Shown here piece by piece: positions 6,887-12,109 of a stretch of 12,109 bases of DNA. The position numbers and the translations under genes are program-made. The DNA is taken from contig JBFWQM010000173.1 of the NCBI GenBank assembly GCA_050249455.1, positions 1 through 12,109 of the forward strand. The letters are read 5' to 3'. Within the stretch, counting starts at the first letter, position 1; each line of letters opens with the position of its first letter. The DNA is from JBFWQM01 sp050249455 (GTDB lineage Bacteria > Pseudomonadota > Alphaproteobacteria > MPNO01 > VGEU01). The notes below the pieces were generated by a model. The model did no database searches, was not told the DNA's origin, and was given only the letters and a program-made list of their open reading frames with translations.

Positions 6887-6924
6887 GGGCTTCGGGGGAA
6901 CGCGTTAAACATCCCCCGAAGCTT
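6887..6924 (+). terminator. Strong hairpin between ftsZ and lpxC (terminator or leader structure)
   Basis: GCTTCGGGGG (6889-6898) pairs perfectly with CCCCCGAAGC (6913-6922); two flanking G-U pairs could extend the stem to 12 pairs. The 14-base loop holds the palindrome AACGCGTT (6899-6906). It is the strongest hairpin in the window and lies 52 bases after the ftsZ stop, where the dcw transcript might end. No T-tract follows on either strand, so it is not a canonical intrinsic terminator. It could equally be a structured element of the lpxC leader. Confidence 0.4.
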
Positions 6925-7046
6925 GGGCCCCCCGGGTGAGGCCCTAACCGCTGTCACGGTTGCGACGTCTAACGATCGGCGGACGGGTTTTCGGGAAAGG
7001 CGCGATCAGGGGAGCGCCGGAGTCCAGGTTCGTGGACGTGTAACGG
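6925..7046 (+). other. Structured untranslated stretch before lpxC with serial small inverted repeats
   Basis: No open frame with a credible start was recognised here. The stretch carries four further short perfect inverted repeats: GGGCC/GGCCC (6925-6929 and 6940-6944), AACCG/CGGTT (6946-6950 and 6957-6961, loop CTGTCA), GGCGC/GCGCC (6999-7003 and 7014-7018) and GTCCA/TGGAC (7022-7026 and 7033-7037, loop GGTTCG). GC-rich DNA forms short stems by chance, so each alone is weak. Their succession behind the large hairpin suggests a folded lpxC leader. Confidence 0.3.
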
Positions 7047-7052
7047 GTGGGA
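7045..7052 (+). promoter_or_regulatory. Putative ribosome binding site of lpxC (decides start)
   Basis: GGGTGGGA is the best purine-rich sequence before the lpxC coding region and lies six bases before GTG 7059. It contains the earlier candidate GTG 7047, making 7047 less likely as the start. The third candidate, GTG 7083, has no comparable site. Confidence 0.45.
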
Positions 7053-7058
7053 TCGATC

Positions 7059-8036
7059 GTGCGGCTGAATCCGCAATCGGACGTGACAGATTCTCAGGCC
7101 GCGGCGAACCGCCAGGCCACCATCAGGGCGGCGGTCGCCGGCACGGGGGTCGGGCTTCACAGCGGCCGGCCGATCCGGCTGAGCCTGTTGCCGGCCGGTC
7201 CCAATGCCGGGCTGGTGGTGCGGCGCATCGACGTCGCGCATGACAATGAAATCCCGCTGCGCTGGACCCACGTGGTCGATACCGCCATGGCGACGACCGT
7301 GGGCAACCGCGCCGGCGTCAAGGTCGGCACGGTCGAGCACCTGATGGCGGCGCTCGCCGGGGCCGCCATCGACAATGTGATCGTGGAAGTGGACGGGCCG
7401 GAGATCCCGGTGTTCGACGGCAGCGCCGAGGCGTTCGCCCGCCTGATCGAACAGGCCGGCCGGGCCGTGCAGCGCGCGCCGCGCCAAGCCATCCGCGTCC
7501 TCAAGACGGTTTCGGTCGGCGACGCCGGCAAGCGCCTGACGGTGCGCCCGGCGCCGCGCTTCTCGATCGGCTTCGAGATCGACTTCGATTCGCCCGCGAT
7601 CGCCCGCCAGACCCTGGCGCTGGAGGTCGACCCGGAGAGCTTCCGCGCCGAGATCGCGCGCGCCCGCACCTTCGGCTTCGCCCACGAGGTGGAGCAGCTG
7701 CGCCGCGCCGGACTGGCGCTCGGCGGCTCGCTCGACAACGCCGTGGTGATCGGCGACGGCCGTGTCCTCAACGCGGACGGCCTGCGTTTTCCCGACGAGT
7801 TCGTTCGCCATAAGATCCTGGACTGCATCGGCGACCTCTACCTCGCCGGCGCGCCCATCATCGGCCACGTCCACGGGGTGCGTTCGGGCCACAGCCTGAA
7901 CAACCGCCTGCTGCACGCGCTGTTCGCCGACCGCGACGCCTGGTGCCTGGTCGATCCGGCCCGGTCGGCGGAGCGGCTGCCGCGGGCCGTGGAGGCCGGC
8001 TGGGCCGCGGCGGCGGCGCGGGCCGCCACCGCCTGA
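7059..8036 (+). CDS. lpxC: UDP-3-O-acyl-N-acetylglucosamine deacetylase (LpxC)
   Basis: Zinc amidase that removes the acetyl group from UDP-3-O-acyl-GlcNAc, the committed step of lipid A synthesis in the cytoplasm. 325 residues from this start. Motifs: GTGVGLHSG (28-36), TVEHLMAAL (91-99) with catalytic Glu93 and zinc ligand His94, EIPVFDGSAEAF (115-126), RARTFGF (201-207), FPDEFVRHKILDCIGDLYL (244-262) with zinc ligands His251 and Asp255, and HVHGVRSGHSLNN (270-282) with catalytic His278. All key residues are present. Only GTG starts are available: 7047, 7059 and 7083. 7059 is chosen for the GGGTGGGA just upstream, while 7083 would give an N-terminus closer in length to enterobacterial LpxC. 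The C-terminus is a run of alanines ending ATA. It is separated from ftsZ by a structured gap, so it may have its own promoter. Confidence 0.95.
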   Translation: MRLNPQSDVTDSQAAANRQATIRAAVAGTGVGLHSGRPIRLSLLPAGPNAGLVVRRIDVAHDNEIPLRWTHVVDTAMATTVGNRAGVKVGTVEHLMAALAGAAIDNVIVEVDGPEIPVFDGSAEAFARLIEQAGRAVQRAPRQAIRVLKTVSVGDAGKRLTVRPAPRFSIGFEIDFDSPAIARQTLALEVDPESFRAEIARARTFGFAHEVEQLRRAGLALGGSLDNAVVIGDGRVLNADGLRFPDEFVRHKILDCIGDLYLAGAPIIGHVHGVRSGHSLNNRLLHALFADRDAWCLVDPARSAERLPRAVEAGWAAAAARAATA

Positions 8037-8049
8037 GCGCCGGCGGCGC
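8037..8049 (+). other. Short GC hairpin right after the lpxC stop
   Basis: GCGCC (8037-8041) and GGCGC (8045-8049) form a perfect 5-pair stem with a GGC loop starting at the base after the lpxC stop. No T-run follows. Small GC stems are common by chance in such sequence, so a function is uncertain. Confidence 0.25.
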
Positions 8050-8066
8050 GAATCGTCGCGCACGCC

Positions 8067-8092
8067 CGCGGGGTTGCCGCTGAACCCCCGCG
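8067..8092 (+). terminator. GC hairpin between lpxC and bamD, candidate terminator without U-tract
   Basis: CGCGGGG (8067-8073) pairs with CCCCGCG (8086-8092); TT (8074-8075) and AA (8083-8084) extend the stem across a single bulged C (8085), with a 7-base loop GCCGCTG. It lies 30 bases after lpxC and just before a -10-like box, where one unit might end and another begin. The absence of a T-run makes an intrinsic terminator only tentative. Confidence 0.35.
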
Positions 8093-8108
8093 TCGTCCAT
8101 GTTATAGT
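8080..8108 (+). promoter_or_regulatory. Putative bamD promoter
   Basis: TATAGT (8103-8108) matches five of six bases of the -10 consensus and is rare in DNA this rich in GC. CTGAAC (8080-8085), 17 bases upstream, is a poor -35 matching only three of six bases. Transcription would start near 8115, about 55 bases before the bamD start. The -10 is convincing by eye; the -35 overlaps the hairpin arm and is weak. Confidence 0.4.
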
Positions 8109-8161
8109 CGTGACGGTGCCGGCAGGCATGGCCGCCGGTCCGATGCGACGCCCCGGACGAT

Positions 8162-8166
8162 GAGGA
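8162..8166 (+). promoter_or_regulatory. Ribosome binding site of bamD
   Basis: GAGGA lies four bases before GTG 8171, slightly close but the only Shine-Dalgarno match here. No in-frame ATG precedes the signal peptide, so this site supports the GTG start. Confidence 0.55.
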
Positions 8167-8170
8167 AATC

Positions 8171-8980
8171 GTGACGTCGAAGCCTTTCCACCGCCGCTCC
8201 CTCCGCGCGATCCCGCTGGTCGTGGCGACGGCGCTCGCGCTTTCTGGCTGCGGCGCGCCGCGCGACAAATACGTCGAGCGCAGCGTCAACGACCTCTACA
8301 ACACTGGCGTCGACCAACTCGAGCAGGAGAACTACAAGGTCGCCGCCAAGGTGTTCGACGAGGTCGAACGCCAGCATCCCTACTCGGCCTGGGCGACCAA
8401 GGCGCAGCTCATGTCTGGCTTCGCCTACTACCAGGCGAACAGCTACGACGACGCGATCGTCGCGCTCGACCGCTTCATCCAGCTCCATCCCGGCAACAAG
8501 GACGTCGCCTACGCCTACTACCTGAAGGCGCTGTGCTACTACGAGCGCATCTCCGACGTCTCGCGCGACCAGAGCACGACCCAGCGCGCGCTCGATTCGC
8601 TGCAGGAGGTGGTGCGCCGCTTCCCCGAGAGCGCCTACGCGCGCGACGCGCGGCTCAAGATCGACCTGACGCGCGACCACCTCGCCGGCAAGGAGATGGA
8701 GGTCGGGCGCTATTACCTCAGCCGCGGCGAGAACCTCGCCGCCGTCAACCGCTTCCGCCGCGTCGTCGACGAATACCAGACCACCACCCAGGTGCCGGAG
8801 GCGCTGCACCGGCTGGTCGAGGCGTATCTGCGCCTGGGCATGAAGGAGGAGGCGCGCAAGGCCGCCAGCGTGCTCGGCCACAACTACCCGGGCAGCGAGT
8901 GGTACACCGACAGCTACGCCCTGATGACCGGCGACATGCCGCGGCAGCAGGCGCGCAGCTTCTGGGAGCGGCTTTTCTGA
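8171..8980 (+). CDS. bamD: Outer membrane protein assembly factor BamD (ComL family lipoprotein)
   Basis: Lipoprotein of the BAM complex, which inserts beta-barrel proteins into the outer membrane; in the known family it binds BamA from the periplasmic face. 269 residues. A short basic N-terminus (KPFHRRSLR) and a hydrophobic stretch lead to the lipobox LSGC with Cys27 as the predicted lipidation site; Gly at +2 is compatible with outer-membrane sorting. The mature part is a TPR solenoid: LYNTGVDQLEQENYKVAAKVF (42-62) with FDEVERQHPYS, then FAYYQANSYDDAIVALDRFI (84-103), the linker IHPGNKD-like LHPGNKDVAYAYYLKALCYY (105-124), RALDSLQEVVRRFPES (139-154), and YYLSRGENLAAVNRF (181-195) with a last repeat at about 209-240. 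GTG is the only start that keeps the full signal peptide. It follows a possible promoter and precedes recN by six bases. Confidence 0.95.
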   Translation: MTSKPFHRRSLRAIPLVVATALALSGCGAPRDKYVERSVNDLYNTGVDQLEQENYKVAAKVFDEVERQHPYSAWATKAQLMSGFAYYQANSYDDAIVALDRFIQLHPGNKDVAYAYYLKALCYYERISDVSRDQSTTQRALDSLQEVVRRFPESAYARDARLKIDLTRDHLAGKEMEVGRYYLSRGENLAAVNRFRRVVDEYQTTTQVPEALHRLVEAYLRLGMKEEARKAASVLGHNYPGSEWYTDSYALMTGDMPRQQARSFWERLF

Positions 8981-8986
8981 CCGGAC

Positions 8987-10678
8987 ATGCTGGTCTCTCT
9001 CGGGGTCCGCAACGTCGTCCTGGTCGATGAGCTCTCGATCGGATTCGAGCCCGGCCTCTGCGCGCTGACCGGCGAGACCGGCGCCGGCAAGTCCATCCTC
9101 CTTGATGCGCTCGGGCTGGCGCTCGGCGCGCGCGGCGATGCCGGCCTGGTGCGCAGCGTCGACGGCAAGGCCGCCGGACCGGCCAGCGTGTCGGCCAGCT
9201 TCGACGTCCCTGCGGGCCATCCCGCGCTGATGCTGCTGGAGGAGCAGGGCCTGCCGGCGCCCGCGCCCGGCGAGCCGCTGATCCTGCGCCGTACCCTCGG
9301 CGCCGACGGCCGCAGCCGCGCCTTCGTCAATGACGAGCCGGTCGGCGTCGGCTTCCTGAAGACGCTCGGCGAGGCGCTGGTCGAGATCGAGGGCCAGTTC
9401 GCCAGCCAGGGCCTGCTCGACCCGGCCACCCACCGCGCCAGCCTGGACGCGATGGGCGACCTCGCCGCGTCGCGGGTCGCGGCGATCGACGCCTACCGGC
9501 GTTGGAAGGCCGCCGACGCGGCGCTGGCCGCCGCCCGCGCCGACTTCGAGCGCGACCGGGCGGAGGAGGAATATCTGCGCCACGCGGCGGCGGAGATGGC
9601 GACGCTCGACCCGCAGCCGGGAGAGGAGGCGACGCTGTCGGACTCGCGCGCCCTCCTGATGCACGGCGAGAAGCTCGCCGAGGCGATGCACACCGCGCTG
9701 GCGGCCCTGACCGGCAACGACGGCGCGACGGCGCGGCTGGTCTCCGCCCGGCGCACCTTGGCGCGCGGTGCCGACAAGGCGGCGGCGATGCTCGACGGCG
9801 CGCTCGCCGCACTCGACCGCGCCGGCGACGAGACGGCCGAAGCGGTGGCGGTGATCGAGAAGGCGGCGCGCGACATCGACGGCGATCCGCGCAAGCTGGA
9901 GAAGATCGAGGAACGGCTGTTCGCGCTTCGCGCGCTGGCGCGCAAGCACCGCACGACGGTGGACGAACTGCCGGCGCTGCGCGCGGACTTCGATTCGCGC
10001 CTCGCCGCGATCACCGATTCCGGCGCGCGCATCGCGGCGCTGGAGAAGGAAGTTTCCGCTGCCCGCGCGCTCTACGTCGCGGCGGCGGAGACCTTGAGCG
10101 CCGGCCGGCGCGTCGCGGCGCAGACGCTCGATGCCGCGGTCGCCGCCGAGCTCGCGCCGCTGAAGCTGGAGAAGGCGGTGTTCCGCACCCGCGTCGAGCG
10201 GCTGGCGGAGGACGACTGGTCCGAGCACGGCATGGACCGCGTCGCGTTCGAGGTGGCGACCAACCGCGGCGCCGCGCCGGGGCCGATCGGGCGCATCGCC
10301 TCGGGCGGCGAGCTGTCGCGTTTCCTGCTGGCGGTGAAGGTCGCGCTGACCCGCGCCAACCCGGTGCCGACCATCGTGTTCGACGAGGTCGACGCCGGCA
10401 TCGGCGGCGCCACTGCGGCGGCGGTCGGCCAGCGGCTGGCGCGGCTCGCTGAGCGGGTGCAGGTGCTGGTCGTCACCCATTCGCCGCAGGTTGCGGCGGC
10501 AGCGGCGCAGCACTGGCGGGTCGTCAAGCGCGACGGCGCGGCCGGCGCGGTGACGCGCATCGAGAAGCTGCCGCCCGAGGGCCGGCGCGAGGAGATCGCA
10601 CGCATGCTGGCCGGCAGCCGCGTGACGGAGGAGGCGCGCGCCGCCGCCGACCGGCTGATCGGCGCGCGCCGGCGATGA
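8987..10678 (+). CDS. recN: DNA repair protein RecN
   Basis: SMC-like cytoplasmic ATPase that acts early in recombinational repair of double-strand breaks, holding or presenting DNA ends for RecA. 563 residues, matching the family (E. coli 553). Layout: N-terminal ATPase half with MLVSLGVRNVVLVDELSIGF and Walker A GETGAGKS (29-36), a family motif VEIEGQFASQGLLDP with the Q-loop region (about 125-145), a central helical and coiled-coil arm of about 160-400 rich in Ala, Glu and Arg, then the ABC signature ASGGELSRF (438-446), Walker B TIVFDEVDAG with Asp466 and Glu467, and the H-loop VVTHSPQVA. The start is fixed by the family-typical N-terminus. It has no good ribosome binding site, only six bases separate it from bamD, and it overlaps ligA by four, so coupling or reinitiation is likely. 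No LexA box was recognised in front of it. Confidence 0.97.
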   Translation: MLVSLGVRNVVLVDELSIGFEPGLCALTGETGAGKSILLDALGLALGARGDAGLVRSVDGKAAGPASVSASFDVPAGHPALMLLEEQGLPAPAPGEPLILRRTLGADGRSRAFVNDEPVGVGFLKTLGEALVEIEGQFASQGLLDPATHRASLDAMGDLAASRVAAIDAYRRWKAADAALAAARADFERDRAEEEYLRHAAAEMATLDPQPGEEATLSDSRALLMHGEKLAEAMHTALAALTGNDGATARLVSARRTLARGADKAAAMLDGALAALDRAGDETAEAVAVIEKAARDIDGDPRKLEKIEERLFALRALARKHRTTVDELPALRADFDSRLAAITDSGARIAALEKEVSAARALYVAAAETLSAGRRVAAQTLDAAVAAELAPLKLEKAVFRTRVERLAEDDWSEHGMDRVAFEVATNRGAAPGPIGRIASGGELSRFLLAVKVALTRANPVPTIVFDEVDAGIGGATAAAVGQRLARLAERVQVLVVTHSPQVAAAAAQHWRVVKRDGAAGAVTRIEKLPPEGRREEIARMLAGSRVTEEARAAADRLIGARRR

Positions 10679-12109
10679 ACGCCGCGGCGGAACGCCCGGT
10701 CGACAAGCTGACCGCGAAGCAGGCGGCGGCCGAGCTGGAGCGCCTTGCCGAAGAGATCGCCGGGCACGACCGCCGCTACTACCAGCAGGACGCGCCGACG
10801 ATCAGCGACGCGGAATACGACGAACTGCGCCGGCGCAACGCCGCGATCGAGGCGCGCTTTCCCGAGCTGGTGCGCGCCGACAGCCCGTCGGCGCGGGTCG
10901 GCGCCGCGCCGTCGGCCGGCTTCGCCAAGGTCGTGCACAGCCTGCCGATGCTGTCGCTCGACAACGCGTTCGACGAGGACGACGTCGCCCACTTCGTGCA
11001 GCGCATCCGCCGCTTCCTCGGCCTCGATGCGGAGACGCCGGTCGACCTGGTGGCGGAGCCGAAGATCGACGGCCTGTCGATCTCGCTGCGCTACGAGAAG
11101 GGCCGCTTCGTGCAGGGAGCGACGCGCGGCGACGGCACCACCGGCGAGGACGTGACCGCGAACCTGCGCACCGTGCGCGACCTGCCCGACGCGCTGAAGG
11201 ACCCGCACCCGCCTGACGTGGCGGAGATCCGCGGCGAGATCTACATGCGCCGCGACGAGTTCGCCAAGCTCAACGAGTCGCGCGCGGCGGACAGCCAGCC
11301 GACGTTCGCCAACCCGCGCAACGCCGCCGCCGGCTCGCTGCGCCAGCTCGACTGGCGGATCACTGCGACGCGGCGGTTGCACTTCTTCGCCTACGCCTGG
11401 GGCGAGTTGTCGGAACCGGTGGCGAAGACGCACTGGGACTCGCTGCTGCGCCTCAAGAAATGGGGCTTCAACGTCAACCCGCTGGCCAGGCAGTGCCGCG
11501 GCCTCGACGACCTGATCGCGGTCTATCGCGGCGTCGGGGCGGAGCGCGCGGGCCTTCCTTACGAGATCGACGGCGTCGTCTACAAGGTCGACCGCTTCGA
11601 CTGGCAGGAACGGCTCGGCATGGTCAGCCGCGCGCCGCGCTGGGCGATCGCGCACAAGTTCCCGGCCGAGCAGGCGCAGACCAGGCTCAACGACATCATC
11701 ATCCAGGTCGGGCGCACCGGCGCGCTGACCCCCGTCGCGGTGCTGGAGCCGGTGACCGTCGGCGGCGTCGTGGTGCAACGCGCCACCCTGCACAACGAGG
11801 ACGAGGTCGCGCGCAAGGACGTGCGAATCGGCGACACGGTGGTGGTGCAGCGCGCCGGCGACGTGATCCCGCAGATCGTCTCGGTCGTGACGGAGCGCCG
11901 GCCGAAGGATGCCGTGCCGTTCGCGATGCCCGACCGTTGTCCCGAATGCGGCAGCCTTGCGGTGCGCGAGGAGGGCGAGGTCGCGCGGCGCTGCACCGGC
12001 GGGCTGATCTGCCCGGCGCAGGCGGTGGAGCGGCTGCGCCATTTCGTCAGCCGCGACGCCTTCGACATCGAGGGGCTGGGCGAGAAGCACATCGAGGCGT
12101 TCTGGCGCG
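10675..12109 (+). CDS. ligA: NAD-dependent DNA ligase LigA, 3' partial
   Basis: Seals nicks in DNA during replication and repair using NAD+. The reading frame runs open from ATG 10675 to the window edge, giving 478 residues of a family usually near 670-720, so about the first two thirds. Domains: Ia (about 10-75, HDRRYYQQDAPTISDAEYDEL, which binds NMN); adenylation domain with the catalytic lysine in AEPKIDGLS (Lys130), RGDGTTGEDVT (151-161), IRGEIYM (185-191), NPRNAAAGSLRQLD, EIDGVVYKV (297-305) and WAIAHKFP (323-330); OB fold with VGRTGALTPVA (about 343-355) and QRAGDVIPQI; a four-cysteine zinc finger (Cys422, 425, 440, 446); and the start of the helix-hairpin-helix domain, FDIEGLGEKHIEAFW. 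The rest of the HhH and the BRCT domain are beyond the edge. The start overlaps the recN stop as ATGA and has no clear Shine-Dalgarno, implying coupled translation. Confidence 0.97.
   Translation, partial: MNAAAERPVDKLTAKQAAAELERLAEEIAGHDRRYYQQDAPTISDAEYDELRRRNAAIEARFPELVRADSPSARVGAAPSAGFAKVVHSLPMLSLDNAFDEDDVAHFVQRIRRFLGLDAETPVDLVAEPKIDGLSISLRYEKGRFVQGATRGDGTTGEDVTANLRTVRDLPDALKDPHPPDVAEIRGEIYMRRDEFAKLNESRAADSQPTFANPRNAAAGSLRQLDWRITATRRLHFFAYAWGELSEPVAKTHWDSLLRLKKWGFNVNPLARQCRGLDDLIAVYRGVGAERAGLPYEIDGVVYKVDRFDWQERLGMVSRAPRWAIAHKFPAEQAQTRLNDIIIQVGRTGALTPVAVLEPVTVGGVVVQRATLHNEDEVARKDVRIGDTVVVQRAGDVIPQIVSVVTERRPKDAVPFAMPDRCPECGSLAVREEGEVARRCTGGLICPAQAVERLRHFVSRDAFDIEGLGEKHIEAFWR

Noticed and set aside
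6904..6909. GTTAAA in the loop of the ftsZ-lpxC hairpin as a possible CtrA site
   Set aside because: The CtrA consensus TTAA-N7-TTAA needs a second half-site, and no second TTAA occurs at that spacing.
6960..6988. TTGCGA (6960-6965) as a -35 for lpxC
   Set aside because: No -10-like sequence lies 15-19 bases downstream; the region there is CGGACGGGTTTT.
6966..6992. CGTC/GACG stem followed by GGGTTTT as an intrinsic terminator before lpxC
   Set aside because: The stem has only four pairs with a 12-base loop, and the T-run is just four bases; too weak.
7067..7092. GANTC (CcrM methylation) sites near the lpxC start, also at 5189-5193, 3804-3808 and 8050-8054
   Set aside because: A rough estimate from base composition gives about this density by chance, so clustering at starts is not shown.
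8102..10513. Very long minus-strand open frame (about 800 codons) opposite bamD and recN, with similar ones opposite ftsA/ftsZ (4978-6957) and ligA (10072-12090)
   Set aside because: In DNA this rich in GC, stop codons are rare on the opposite strand. The translations are Arg/Ala/His/Gly-rich with no recognisable motif, and the plus-strand genes carry full family motifs.
1..12109. Hidden accessory system, mobile element, CRISPR or RNA gene
   Set aside because: Every long coding stretch belongs to a well-known core family with intact motifs, base usage is uniform, gene order is the familiar alphaproteobacterial one, and no terminal repeats, spacer arrays or tRNA-like folds were seen.

Overview
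The window is a compact, entirely plus-strand stretch of a high-GC proteobacterial chromosome. It holds the distal half of the division and cell wall (dcw) cluster followed by an envelope and DNA-repair group. Gene order is murC (left end cut off), murB, ddl, ftsQ, ftsA, ftsZ, lpxC, bamD, recN, ligA (right end cut off). The order ftsZ-lpxC-bamD-recN-ligA, the FtsZ C-terminal peptide DIPAFLRRQ, the long Ala/Pro FtsZ linker and the strong GC bias point to an alphaproteobacterium, plausibly Rhodospirillales-like. That placement is an inference; no rRNA or other taxonomic marker is present.

Region 1 (1-5083): murC, murB, ddl, ftsQ and ftsA are packed end to end. murC/murB and murB/ddl share 4-base ATGA stop/start overlaps, ddl/ftsQ overlap by 13 bases (or 4 from an alternative start), and ftsA starts 26 bases after ftsQ. 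MurC and MurB make and complete UDP-MurNAc-L-Ala, and Ddl supplies D-Ala-D-Ala, all cytoplasmic peptidoglycan-precursor steps. FtsQ and FtsA are divisome proteins. Region 2 (5084-6834): a 56-base gap with a perfect GC hairpin and a strong ribosome binding site leads into ftsZ.

Region 3 (6835-7058): the longest non-coding stretch, about 220 bases. It contains a repeat/dyad AT-rich island, a 10-bp perfect hairpin and several smaller inverted repeats before lpxC. It is the most likely transcriptional boundary in the window. Region 4 (7059-8036): lpxC, the committed step of lipid A synthesis. Region 5 (8037-8170): hairpins and a TATAGT -10-like box before bamD. Region 6 (8171-12109): bamD (outer-membrane protein assembly lipoprotein), recN (SMC-like break-repair ATPase) and ligA (NAD-dependent ligase), with a 6-base gap and then an ATGA overlap.

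All genes look intact and keep their family motifs. No mobile element, CRISPR, tRNA, rRNA or phage gene was seen. I found no convincing undescribed system. The points worth a second look are the structured ftsZ-lpxC leader, the ftsA-ftsZ hairpin, the FtsZ linker and a few start-codon choices.
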